A stretch of DNA of 64,000 nt from 2-02-FULL-55-14 sp964534125 (GTDB lineage: Bacteria > Bacteroidota > Ignavibacteria > UBA10030): contig CAZHOJ010000012.1 in NCBI GenBank assembly GCA_964534125.1, positions 1-64,000 on the forward strand, read 5' to 3'. This document shows, in pieces, positions 34,356-43,190 of the stretch. The translations under genes and the position numbers were made by a program. Below the pieces are notes generated by a model that ran no database searches, was not told the DNA's origin, and was given only the letters and a program-made list of their open reading frames with translations. The first letter of the stretch is position 1. Each line of letters opens with the position of its first letter.

Positions 34356-34454
34356 GCCTTGCTCCGATAGAACTGAACGTCGTGTTTGGAATTCTATGTT
34401 CTGTGATGCTTCTTCCGCTTCTCCGTGCCGCAGATACACGGGACGGAAGCGGGA

Positions 34455-34973
34455 CTACCATTCATCGTCATCCGTCGACACTTCCCGCCCGGTGCTCCAC
34501 TCGTTGAGGACGATCAGCGCCCGTTCGTAGTCCAGGATGGGGACAAAGACCTTCGCTTGCTTCCGCAGCAGGCTCCGAGAGAGCGCCGTATCTCCTGCGC
34601 CGTCCCACACATACCCGATCGGCGTGAAGTCGCGCACGACGACGTGGAATCCTCTCGAATCGAGGATGGCCTTTGCCAGTTCAGCGTCCTTGATGTCAGT
34701 GGACGAATAGACCATCGCAAAATCCTGCTCGATCTTCACTCCCGCATGGCTGGAGCAGAGCGCCCTGCCGTCGATGAGCTTGCAGCACTCGGCACAGAAG
34801 GGGGCCTGACAGACCACGCAGACCGCTCTGGCCGGCCGGGAGCCGTGCTTGGAACAGAAGACTCCGGTGGCGGACGGGAAGAGGGTCCCGCATGACGGGC
34901 AGAAATCGCTCGAAGAGGAACAGAGAGAACCGCAGGCGACGCAGTTCTTCCCCGCGTCCGCCTCCCTCCGCAC
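34455..34973 (-). CDS. Zinc-ribbon/B-box protein with DUF2007-like C-terminal region
   Basis: A 172-residue cytosolic protein of unknown function. The N-terminal zinc ribbon has two CXXC pairs (CVACG at 10-14 and CPSCG at 25-29). A B-box-like zinc module follows: CSKHGSRPARAVCVVCQAPFC, then CCKLIDGRALCSSH (about 39-76). The C-terminal half (VYSSTDIKDAELAKAILDSRGFHVVVRDF ... VFVPILDYERALIVLNEW) has the pattern of DUF2007 (putative signal-transducing) domains. The start is GTG. It lies between sucC and pruA on the same strand, 20 bases from the pruA stop. Confidence 0.72.
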   Translation of the reverse strand: MRREADAGKNCVACGSLCSSSSDFCPSCGTLFPSATGVFCSKHGSRPARAVCVVCQAPFCAECCKLIDGRALCSSHAGVKIEQDFAMVYSSTDIKDAELAKAILDSRGFHVVVRDFTPIGYVWDGAGDTALSRSLLRKQAKVFVPILDYERALIVLNEWSTGREVSTDDDEW

Positions 34974-34993
34974 TATCGTGCCCTTCTTTCCGA

Positions 34994-36547
34994 TCAGACT
35001 TTCTCCGAGATGAGCTTCGCCTGCGTCAGCAGCAGCAGGTAATCATACCCGCCTGCCTTCGAGTCCGTTCCGGACATATTGAAGCCCCCGAACGGATGGA
35101 CGCCGACGAGCGCGCCGGTTATCTTGCGATTGACGTAGAAGTTGCCGACATGGAACTCGTTCTTCGCCCGCTCTATCTTCGTGCGGTCTTTCGTGAACAC
35201 GCCGCCGGTCAGGCCGAACTGCGTGTCGTTGGCGACCTTCATCCCCTCGTCGAAATCCTTCACCTTGATGATGGCAAGCACCGGGCCGAAGATCTCTTCC
35301 TGCGCGATGGTGTCGGTCGGCTTCACGTCCGCGATAACGGTGGGCTGGATGAAGTATCCTGACGAGCCGGTCGTGCCACCACCTGCGACGAGCCATCCGC
35401 CCTCGCGCACGGCCGTATCGATGTACGTGAGGATCTTCTCGTACGAGGCGCGGTTGACGACGGGCCCCATGAAGTTCTCTTTCAGATGCGATGGGCCGAC
35501 GGTGAGCGCTTCCGTCTTTTCGCGCACAAGCTGCACGAACTTATCGTAGACCTTTTCCACCACGATCGCTCGTGAAGCGGCGGAGCACTTCTGACCCTGG
35601 AACCCGAAGGCCGAGGCGACCGTTGCGGCTGCAGCAGCGTCGATATCGGTCTTGTCGTCGACGAGGATACCATCCTTGCCCCCCATTTCGGCAATGACCC
35701 GCTTGAGCCACTTCTGTCCCGGCTGGACCTTCGCGGCAAGTTCGTTGATCTGGATGCCGACCTCCATCGAGCCGGTGAACGAGACGAACCGGACCTGCGG
35801 ATGCGCCACGAGGGTATTCCCCACCGCTCCGCCGGGACCGGTCACGAAATTGATGACACCCTTCGGGAGGCCCACTTCTTTCATGAGCTGGAAGAACATC
35901 CACCCGATGAGGGGCGCGTCGCTCGAGGGTTTGAGGACGACCGTGTTGCCCGCCACAACGGCGGCAGTCGCCATGCCGGCCAGGATCGCGAGAGGGAAGT
36001 TCCACGGTGGGATGATGGCACCGACGCCGAGCGGGATATAGCGAAGCTCGTTCTTCTCGCCGGGGATCTTCACCAGGGCCGGCGCCTTCGCGATGCGCAG
36101 CATCTCACGGGCGTAGAAGTCCATGAAGTCGATCGCCTCGGCCGTATCAGCATCCGCCTCCGGCCATGTCTTGCCGACCTCGTAGACCATGCAGGCGCTG
36201 AACTCATGCTTCCGTTTACGCATAAGGGCCGCGGCCTTGAACAGATACTCGGCCCGTTTCTTTGCCGGAACGAACTTCCAGCTTTCGAATGCATGCAACG
36301 CGGCGTCAACAGCCTGCCGGGCAAGGGCTGCGTCCCCCTTCTGGAATGTGCCAACCACCTGTGACGGGTCGGACGGATTGACCGACGCGAAGGTCTCGCT
36401 CGCACGTATCTCTTTTCCGTCGATGACGATGGGATGCTCTTTGCCGAGCTTCGCAGCGACCTTTTTCAGGGACTGTTCCATCGCCCGCCGGTTGGCGGCC
36501 TTGGAGAAATCTGTGAGTGCCTCATTCTTGAACTTTGGGATAGCCAT
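34994..36547 (-). CDS. pruA: L-glutamate gamma-semialdehyde (1-pyrroline-5-carboxylate) dehydrogenase
   Basis: NAD+-dependent aldehyde dehydrogenase that makes glutamate in proline breakdown. 517 residues. The N-terminal NRRAMEQSLKKVAAKLGKEHPIVIDGKEI extension is typical of the monofunctional RocA/PruA group. ALDH motifs: PPWNFPLAILAGM, FTGSMEVGIQIN, catalytic Glu in VIAEMGGKDGILVDD (about 290) and catalytic Cys in GFQGQKCSAASRAIV (about 323). The C-terminus FGGFNMSGTDSKAGGYDYLLLL is the P5CDH signature. AAAGGA precedes the ATG. No proline dehydrogenase gene is next to it. Confidence 0.94.
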   Translation of the reverse strand: MAIPKFKNEALTDFSKAANRRAMEQSLKKVAAKLGKEHPIVIDGKEIRASETFASVNPSDPSQVVGTFQKGDAALARQAVDAALHAFESWKFVPAKKRAEYLFKAAALMRKRKHEFSACMVYEVGKTWPEADADTAEAIDFMDFYAREMLRIAKAPALVKIPGEKNELRYIPLGVGAIIPPWNFPLAILAGMATAAVVAGNTVVLKPSSDAPLIGWMFFQLMKEVGLPKGVINFVTGPGGAVGNTLVAHPQVRFVSFTGSMEVGIQINELAAKVQPGQKWLKRVIAEMGGKDGILVDDKTDIDAAAAATVASAFGFQGQKCSAASRAIVVEKVYDKFVQLVREKTEALTVGPSHLKENFMGPVVNRASYEKILTYIDTAVREGGWLVAGGGTTGSSGYFIQPTVIADVKPTDTIAQEEIFGPVLAIIKVKDFDEGMKVANDTQFGLTGGVFTKDRTKIERAKNEFHVGNFYVNRKITGALVGVHPFGGFNMSGTDSKAGGYDYLLLLTQAKLISEKV

Positions 36548-36618
36548 GACTGTCCTTTCACATGTACCTACTGTGGAACCTGAAAATATACGAACAAATC
36601 ATCACGCAAGGACCACGC

Positions 36619-39489
36619 CTACTCCGCCGCCGGCACCGCCCCGATAGCCCTATAGATGGCTTCATGCACTGCCGGACGGACCTGGAAGATCTTGCGTGTG
36701 TCCCGGGTAGGATAGACGCGGTTCGTCAGCAGGATGACGATGAGGTTGTTCTCAGGGTCCGCGAGCACCGATGTTCCGGTGAAGCCGGTGTGGAGGAACG
36801 ACCGCATCGACGAGTATTGTCCCGACCACGACCGTCCCTCGCTCTTCGTGTCCCATCCGATGCCCCGGCTGCTCTGATCTGACTGGCGCCTGGTGAACTC
36901 GCGGATGGTCTCTTCTTTCAGGAACCGCTCTGCTCCGTAGGTCCCTCCGTTCAGGAGCATCTGCATCAACACGGCAAGGTCGCCGGCGTTCGAGAACAGC
37001 CCGGCATGCCCCGAGACGCCTCCGAGCGTGGCGGCGTTCTCATCATGGACCCTCCCCTGCACCGCCTCTCCGGTCTTCTGCCAGTAGGTGTCAACCTCCG
37101 TCGGCGCTATTCTGTCCCGTATGCCTCCCGGGGGGTTGTACCTCGTGGAACGCATGCCAAGCGGCCGGAAGAAGACCGAGTCCACGAACATGTCGAGGGG
37201 CTTTCCCGAGACCCGCCGAACAAGCACGCCCATGCTGATAAGGCCGAGGTCGGAATACACGGTCTTCTCTCCCGTCGTGTACTCGAGGGGTGTCGCCCAG
37301 ATGGAGTCCAGAACGCATTCCGGCGTGTCGCAGAACTCGTAGAACTTCCGCCACGCCGGCAGGCCACCGTTGTGGACCATGAGATTATAGACCGTCAGGT
37401 CCTGCTTTCCATTCGCCCCAAACTCGGGTATGTACTTCGTCACCTTATCGGACAGTGCGATCTTTCCGTCGTCGACGAGGCGCATCACGGCGCTGGTGGT
37501 CGCTATCACCTTCGTGACCGAAGCCAGGTCGTAGACCGTTCGGGTCCGGACATAATCGGGATACGTATCGTATGTGAACCCCCCGAACGCCTTCTCATAG
37601 AAGATGACGCCATCCTTCGCGGCAAGCAGGACAGCGCCGGGAAATGCCGTATCACGGACGGCCTGTTGCATGACAGCATCCACGTCCCTGAGGAGCGCCG
37701 GATCCGCTCCGACCTCGAGCGGGTCCCCCTGGCGCAGCCTCATCTTTGGATAGCTCACTCCCTCACCGTACATATACATCGACGGGATGGTGATGGGGAG
37801 CTTTCCGTGTGCGGGTTCCTCGGCGAACATGACCTCGACGAGGGCCTGCTGCATCACGGGAGCATCAGAATATGTGCAGACATACGTGTCGAACGTCGGC
37901 AGGTCCATGCAGATGTATGGGTTCCCGAACGAGACACCGATCATCGGCTTGCCCAGGTCCTTGAGGCGCTTCACCAGGTCGGCCTTCGCCGAATCGACGA
38001 ATCCGCTCATCGCGCCGCTTCGCGTGTAGAGATGCATCTGGAGGAGGATCACGTCCGATCGTGCCGCACGGGCGACGACCGTATCGTACACCGACGGATT
38101 GCATCCCGGATTCACGCGGGCGAAGCTGACCGGACCGGCCCAGCGCTCGCGGAGCATCTGATGGACGCCCCGGCCGTCATCGGGTTGTTCGTCGTCGGAG
38201 ATCACAACATCGAGCAGCCTGCGGTCATCGACGGGGGACAGCGGCAGCAGGCCTGTCGAGTTACCGAGCACGGTCACGGCCTTCCGGGCGATCTCGAGGG
38301 CCTTCAGATGATGCGCTTTGACGTTGACCACCGATGAGAGCTTGTCCACGTCGACATACCGGTTCGCGTGAAGCCCGCACCATGCCTTTTCTTGCAGGAG
38401 CTTGCGCACCGAGTGGTCGAGACGTGCTTCCGTGATCTCGCCCCGCTGCACAGCTTCGACGAGCGCGTCGATCGCAATGTCCGCATCTACCGGCATCAGG
38501 ACGAGATCGATGCCCGCCTTGATGGCGAGGATGACAGCCTCGGCAGGGTGATACTTCGATGCGACGCCTTCCATCACCATCGCATCAGTCACCACAAGAC
38601 CTTTGAAACCCAGGCGCTCCTGGAGAAGTCCCGTCGTCAGGAACGGCGAGACTGTCGCAGGGATGCCCGACGCTGTGTCGTAGGCGGGCACGGAGAGGTG
38701 GCCGACCATCACGGACCGGACGCCCGCGTTGAACGCCGCCGTGAACGGAGGGAGTTCGAGAGAATCGAGCCGGCCCTTCGAAAAATTGAGAGTGGACAAC
38801 CCGAGATGCGTGTCCACATCGGTATCGCCGTGTCCGGGGAAATGCTTCACGGTCGAGATGATGCCGGCATCCTGCGTCCCTTTCACGTACTCGACTCCCA
38901 TCTCCGTGACAAGGTCGACATCGTCGCCGAATGCGCGCGTATTGATGACGGGATTGCGGGGATTATTGTTCACGTCCACCGTCGGCGCATAGTTCTGATG
39001 AACCCCAAGTGCACGCCCTTCGAGCCCGGTGATATATCCGACATCGTAGGCATACTTCGGATTGCGCGTCGCTCCGATGGCCATCGTGCGGGGAAATATG
39101 GTCGCTTCCTTCAGGCGCATGCCGGCACCCCACTCGAAGTCCACGCCGATAAGCAGGGGGACCTTCGAGAGCTTCTGGAGCTTGTTGATCTGAACAGCGT
39201 ACTCGTACGGCTGCCCGATGGAGAAGATGAAGCCGCCGATCTTGCGTTCGACCACCAGCCGCTCGAGCTCTTTCCAGTGGTCGGAATCCTCGGGATAGTA
39301 CCCTGAAAGCGTCCATACATGGATGAGCTGTGCAGCCTTTTCTTCAAGGGTCATTGCCGCGAGCGTCTGGTCTACCCATGCGGACGCAGAGGCAGGAGTC
39401 TCACTGCCGGAGGGGCGCTGCGAAGCGCACCCGGCGATGAGCGCGAGAAGGAGAACGGTCACGAGGTGACGGAACGTCGGATGTGTCAT
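36619..39489 (-). CDS. Lipoprotein: GH3 beta-N-acetylhexosaminidase (NagZ-like) fused to a serine beta-lactamase-like domain
   Basis: A 956-residue two-enzyme fusion. A lipoprotein signal (LLLALIAGC, lipidated Cys about 21) places it on a membrane facing the periplasm. The GH3 half (about 40-400) has the NagZ features KHFPGHGDTDVDTHLGL (acid/base His of the His-Asp pair) and the nucleophile Asp in GLVVTDAMVMEGV. A GH3 C-terminal domain follows. The last 370 residues are a class C/esterase-type serine hydrolase with SVTK (SXXK, nucleophile Ser), a YNL motif in VYNLMVHNGGLP and a HTGFTGTS triad box. The ATG (39487-39489) overlaps the permease stop (ATGA). The combination suggests trimming of cell-wall fragments. 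Confidence 0.93.
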   Translation of the reverse strand: MTHPTFRHLVTVLLLALIAGCASQRPSGSETPASASAWVDQTLAAMTLEEKAAQLIHVWTLSGYYPEDSDHWKELERLVVERKIGGFIFSIGQPYEYAVQINKLQKLSKVPLLIGVDFEWGAGMRLKEATIFPRTMAIGATRNPKYAYDVGYITGLEGRALGVHQNYAPTVDVNNNPRNPVINTRAFGDDVDLVTEMGVEYVKGTQDAGIISTVKHFPGHGDTDVDTHLGLSTLNFSKGRLDSLELPPFTAAFNAGVRSVMVGHLSVPAYDTASGIPATVSPFLTTGLLQERLGFKGLVVTDAMVMEGVASKYHPAEAVILAIKAGIDLVLMPVDADIAIDALVEAVQRGEITEARLDHSVRKLLQEKAWCGLHANRYVDVDKLSSVVNVKAHHLKALEIARKAVTVLGNSTGLLPLSPVDDRRLLDVVISDDEQPDDGRGVHQMLRERWAGPVSFARVNPGCNPSVYDTVVARAARSDVILLQMHLYTRSGAMSGFVDSAKADLVKRLKDLGKPMIGVSFGNPYICMDLPTFDTYVCTYSDAPVMQQALVEVMFAEEPAHGKLPITIPSMYMYGEGVSYPKMRLRQGDPLEVGADPALLRDVDAVMQQAVRDTAFPGAVLLAAKDGVIFYEKAFGGFTYDTYPDYVRTRTVYDLASVTKVIATTSAVMRLVDDGKIALSDKVTKYIPEFGANGKQDLTVYNLMVHNGGLPAWRKFYEFCDTPECVLDSIWATPLEYTTGEKTVYSDLGLISMGVLVRRVSGKPLDMFVDSVFFRPLGMRSTRYNPPGGIRDRIAPTEVDTYWQKTGEAVQGRVHDENAATLGGVSGHAGLFSNAGDLAVLMQMLLNGGTYGAERFLKEETIREFTRRQSDQSSRGIGWDTKSEGRSWSGQYSSMRSFLHTGFTGTSVLADPENNLIVILLTNRVYPTRDTRKIFQVRPAVHEAIYRAIGAVPAAE

Positions 39490-40790
39490 GCCTGAGCTTC
39501 CTTTTTCTTCCCGAATTCCGGGTCGATATGGACGAGCTTCGCCATGATGAAGCCGGGAATGGTGGCGATGCAGATCCAGATGAAGAACGCCGAATATCCT
39601 ATCGCCTCCTGTATCCATCCGCTGAACATGCCGGGGATCATCATGCCGAGGGCCATGAATCCCGTGCACAGGGCGTAATGCGCCGTCGCGTGCTTTCCGC
39701 GGGAGACGTAGATCATGTACATCATGTACGCAGTGAATCCAAAGCCGTAGCCGAGCTGTTCGAGCGCGACAGCGATGTTGATGGTGATGAACGATTCCGG
39801 GCGCGCCACCGACAGGAAGACATAGACCAGGTCCGGGATATTGATCGAGAGGATCATCGGCCAGAGCCAGTACTTGAGCCCCTGACGTGAGACGGCAATG
39901 CCGCCGACGATGCCGCCGATGGTGAGCGCCAGCACGCCGACCGTGCCGTAGACGAAACCGACGTCCGATGTCGTCAGCCCGAGCCCACCCGCCTCCACAT
40001 CGTCCAGCAGGAACGGCGATGCGAGCTTGATGAGCTGTGCCTCGCCCAACCGGTAGAGCAGAAGGAACCCGAGAACGATAAGGATCTTGTCCCGACGAAA
40101 GAAGCTGACGAACGTCTCGACAAAGTCCTTCAAAAAGGTCGCCGTGGAGCCTGAACCAGCCGGCACGTCGACTGCCGGCCGGGGCAGGACGAACAGATGG
40201 TACACGGCGAATACGATGAAGAGCGCGGCTATGATGCCGAGCGTCACGGCCCACGCTGCGGGAATGGAGCCCCCGAGGCCGAGAATCGTGCCGACCTCGA
40301 GCTCGCCGGCCAGGATGACGAGCAAGCCTTGTCCCGAGATCATCGCGATACGGTAGAACGTGCTCCGGATGCCGACAAAGAAGGCCTGCTCCTGGTCGTC
40401 GAGCGCCAGCATGTAGAACCCGTCCGCGGCGATGTCATGCGTGGCCGAGCTGAACGCCATGAGCCAGAGGACGGCGAGCGTGTACTGGAAGAACGCCGGC
40501 CCGGGAATGGCAAGCGCGACGCCAGCGAGGGACGCGCCGATCAGGAACTGGAGGGTGACGATCCAGAAGCGCTTCGTCCGGAGGATGTCAACGACCGGGC
40601 TCCACAGCGGCTTGATGACCCACGGAAGATACAGCCATGATGTATAGAACGCGATATCCGTGTTGGAGATCCCGAGGCGCTTGTACATGATGACCGAGAC
40701 CGTCATCACGATGACGTATGGAACGCCCTGCGCGAAGTAGAGCGTAGGGATCCAGGACCAGGGATTTCGAGCGGTGCGAGAAGAGGTCAT
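39486..40790 (-). CDS. MFS transporter, AmpG-like muropeptide permease
   Basis: A 434-residue major facilitator with about 12 membrane segments. The N-terminal WIPTLYFAQGVPYVIVMTVSVIMYKRLGI and LPWVIKPLWSPVVDILRTKRFW match the AmpG group (GxPxx..., KxLWxPxxD with conserved KPLW), and SSATHDIAADGFY fits the second signature. AmpG imports GlcNAc-anhydro-muropeptides. It is translationally coupled to the NagZ-type fusion gene downstream (ATGA), which is strong context for muropeptide salvage. The transported substrate is inferred, not shown. Confidence 0.87.
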   Translation of the reverse strand: MTSSRTARNPWSWIPTLYFAQGVPYVIVMTVSVIMYKRLGISNTDIAFYTSWLYLPWVIKPLWSPVVDILRTKRFWIVTLQFLIGASLAGVALAIPGPAFFQYTLAVLWLMAFSSATHDIAADGFYMLALDDQEQAFFVGIRSTFYRIAMISGQGLLVILAGELEVGTILGLGGSIPAAWAVTLGIIAALFIVFAVYHLFVLPRPAVDVPAGSGSTATFLKDFVETFVSFFRRDKILIVLGFLLLYRLGEAQLIKLASPFLLDDVEAGGLGLTTSDVGFVYGTVGVLALTIGGIVGGIAVSRQGLKYWLWPMILSINIPDLVYVFLSVARPESFITINIAVALEQLGYGFGFTAYMMYMIYVSRGKHATAHYALCTGFMALGMMIPGMFSGWIQEAIGYSAFFIWICIATIPGFIMAKLVHIDPEFGKKKEAQA

Positions 40791-40883
40791 GATGGAGACC
40801 TTGTCTGTCGATGAAGAAGAGTGCCGCTGCTGCCAGGATCCACGAGAAGGTATGCCGGATCGTCCGGGCCTTCAGCGCGATCC

Positions 40884-42200
40884 CTACTCGTACAATCGCT
40901 TCAGTTCAGCTCCGTTGAAGAAATGCAGAACGATGTCTTCGGCCTTCTTACCTGCGGCCGCCATTGCGGCCGCTCCGATCTGACAGAGGCCGACGCCATG
41001 CCCCCACCCCGCACCGTGCAGGGTGAACGTTCCGGCCTTCGCATCATGCTCGACATAGAATGCAGAGCTGTACAGATGACTGGGTGAAAGCCACTTCCTG
41101 ATCTCGAGTTCCTTGCCAACGATCATCGTCTGCTTCGTGCCGACAATGCGGAGCCTGAATATCCGCCCGGACGGTCCCCTGTCCAGCGGCTCGAGCGACG
41201 TGATGGTGCCGAAATCGATGCCCGACCGCTTCAATATTATAGAAGAGAGTTCTTCGGCAGCATACGAGACCTTCCATCGGAAGAAATCGGTCGTTTCCTG
41301 GTCGAAATCAGGAAGGATGGTCCGCAGCAGCGCAGGATCAGCGGTGTTGCACCATGCCTTGGGGGACGCATCGATGAAGGACCTCGCTTCCTCCTCGGAC
41401 CCTACCGGAGCGATCTCCATCTCCGCATCGCTCACGGAGCGGAGGTACGGCACATCGGAATCATCCCACGCATGCCGGAACTCTTCCGTGCGTCCGCCGC
41501 ATGCCTTGAAGAAGCGGGCGTCGCAGACACTTTTCCCCGCCACGAGGAACTGCCCTCGTGTTGCCTCCACCGCTGACCGCGCCTCCTGCGAGATGATCTT
41601 GCTGACGCCCTGGTAGCGCTGGCAGTGGTCGTCGGCGCAGACATCGAAGAGCGTATGGTCCTCCCTGTCGTACCACCGGACGATCTCCTTTTCGCTCACG
41701 CGCTCCCGCACGGACGGGCGCGTACCGTGGTCGCTCCTCATCTGCAGCATCGCTGCCAGCCATGACCGCGACGTGATCGCATGGGCTTTGAGAAGTTCGA
41801 CGGGAGAGGACGAGCTCATCTCGGAGGAGATGACGCTGGCGAGGTACGGCTCAAGGCCGATGCGGTTCACAACGGTTATGCCGTCGCCGTCGGCGATGAG
41901 GTGCAGGTCGCCGTCGAAGAGCTGGTCTTCCTTCCGTTCCCAGTGAAAATTGATGCCAATGACGACATCGCGAAGAAGGAACGTCGAGCCCGGCTCCGCC
42001 CTGAACGTGACGGTATACCCGGACCCGACGATGGAGTCGTGACTGTCGACAACGAAGAGCATCTGCCCGTGACGTTCGACCGCGAAACGTCCTGAGATGC
42101 GATGGCGCCCGGGAGTATGGAAGAGTCCGCGGAACTCTCCCGCGACAGCCGGTGCCCGTTCGATGATACCGACTGAAAGGATGGGCTCGGCGGAGATCAT
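40884..42200 (-). CDS. SpoIID/LytB-domain protein
   Basis: A 438-residue protein of the SpoIID/LytB family; SpoIID itself is a lytic transglycosylase that strips peptidoglycan. The core is LEPYLASVISSEMSSSSPVELLKAHAITSRSW (about 118-149), with the candidate catalytic Glu in SSEM. C-terminal HGAGWGHGVGLCQIGAAAMA (about 397-416) is the second family signature. Three pairs of cysteines (VCADDHC, SVCDARFFKAC) are spread in the middle. No signal peptide or membrane segment is visible at the N-terminus (MISAEPILSVGI), unlike SpoIID. The gene overlaps the DUF4922 gene by four bases and is 93 bases from the AmpG-like gene. Confidence 0.87.
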   Translation of the reverse strand: MISAEPILSVGIIERAPAVAGEFRGLFHTPGRHRISGRFAVERHGQMLFVVDSHDSIVGSGYTVTFRAEPGSTFLLRDVVIGINFHWERKEDQLFDGDLHLIADGDGITVVNRIGLEPYLASVISSEMSSSSPVELLKAHAITSRSWLAAMLQMRSDHGTRPSVRERVSEKEIVRWYDREDHTLFDVCADDHCQRYQGVSKIISQEARSAVEATRGQFLVAGKSVCDARFFKACGGRTEEFRHAWDDSDVPYLRSVSDAEMEIAPVGSEEEARSFIDASPKAWCNTADPALLRTILPDFDQETTDFFRWKVSYAAEELSSIILKRSGIDFGTITSLEPLDRGPSGRIFRLRIVGTKQTMIVGKELEIRKWLSPSHLYSSAFYVEHDAKAGTFTLHGAGWGHGVGLCQIGAAAMAAAGKKAEDIVLHFFNGAELKRLYE

Positions 42201-43183
42201 ATCGCGTGGATGATGTCCATGAGCATGGCAGGCGGCACACTGACCTCGTTGTACATCCGTTCGATGTACTGGCCGTCGATGGCATGAAAGTCCTTCTCCA
42301 CCGGCGTGACGATATGGCCGCCGATGTCGACAGATGCCGGGCTGACCATGACCTGCTCCTCCGCCTCCTTGAAATAATCGTCCGGACGATGCTTGCTGCG
42401 GAGGAACACGAGGAGCGACACCTCACCATCATGCACGACCGAGAGAAGGTTCAGCATCGGTTCCTCGTCGCTTCCGGCGACCGCCTTCCATGCGCCGATG
42501 AACCGTCGGAAGGCAGCGGCCAGTGCTTCCGGGTCTGTGCCCGAGAGCACGCAGTGGGTCCGGCCATAGAACGGCACCTTCCAGAACAGGATGCCGTCCC
42601 GCTCGACGAGCCGGTCCTTCTTTGTCGCCCCCTTCACGTCGTTCTCCGCCGGGATGGAGCCTGTGCCGACCGCCTGAAAATGCAGATGGTCCGGCGCGGA
42701 CGCCCCGCACTTCGGCCCGTTGTAAAACGTCACGTATGATCCTCCAAGGTCGCGCGCCAACGAGAGCATGAGCTCGAGGCCGTCAAGGACCTGCTGCGGC
42801 CTGTGCGTCACATGTGTGACCGTGAAGTGGGTCCGGAAAATGGGGGCCGGATTACAGAGCACGAGATATTCGTCCCGGTACAGGATTCCCTGTTGCTCCT
42901 GCGGGAGGTTCTCGACGCAGAGGAAACACCGGCGGGCCTTGATGGACGACGGGTCGACCTTCGCCGACGTGCTCACGATCCTCTGGGGATTCCAGTGCAG
43001 GCGGACGGGCATCCCGTTCGCGTTGAGGGTCCTTATCTCCGCCTGGTCGAGCGCGGCATGCCCCTTCGCGCAGGCGGGCCATGCCTGCTTCTGCTGCCCG
43101 AGCAAGGCCTCGGCGAGTGCCGGGAGCGTCTTGCTGCCGTCGCCCGGGAACCGGGCAAACACTTTCTCATCCGGGACCATCAT
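42197..43183 (-). CDS. DUF4922 protein, GalT/HIT-superfamily nucleotidyltransferase-like
   Basis: A 328-residue cytosolic protein. The HIT-superfamily motif is GASAPDHLHFQAVG (about 171-184; His-X-His-X-Gln in the GalT/GGP style), where the second His would be the nucleotidylated residue. It is preceded by the GalT-like CFLCVENLP zinc pair and NPAPIFRTHFTVT. Relatives are nucleotidyl- or phosphorylase-type enzymes on sugar phosphates (GalT, GDP-galactose phosphorylase, Ap4A phosphorylase). Its substrate is unknown. It overlaps the SpoIID-type gene and is in line with a sugar kinase, which together suggest nucleotide activation of a salvaged sugar phosphate (inference). Confidence 0.8.
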   Translation of the reverse strand: MMVPDEKVFARFPGDGSKTLPALAEALLGQQKQAWPACAKGHAALDQAEIRTLNANGMPVRLHWNPQRIVSTSAKVDPSSIKARRCFLCVENLPQEQQGILYRDEYLVLCNPAPIFRTHFTVTHVTHRPQQVLDGLELMLSLARDLGGSYVTFYNGPKCGASAPDHLHFQAVGTGSIPAENDVKGATKKDRLVERDGILFWKVPFYGRTHCVLSGTDPEALAAAFRRFIGAWKAVAGSDEEPMLNLLSVVHDGEVSLLVFLRSKHRPDDYFKEAEEQVMVSPASVDIGGHIVTPVEKDFHAIDGQYIERMYNEVSVPPAMLMDIIHAI

Positions 43184-43190
43184 CCGTGCT

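Noticed and set aside
39490..40254. N-terminal extension of about 255 residues on the NagZ-beta-lactamase protein
   Set aside because: It reads the AmpG-like gene in the wrong frame, has unnatural composition, and the true start at 39489 gives a perfect lipoprotein signal with an ATGA overlap.
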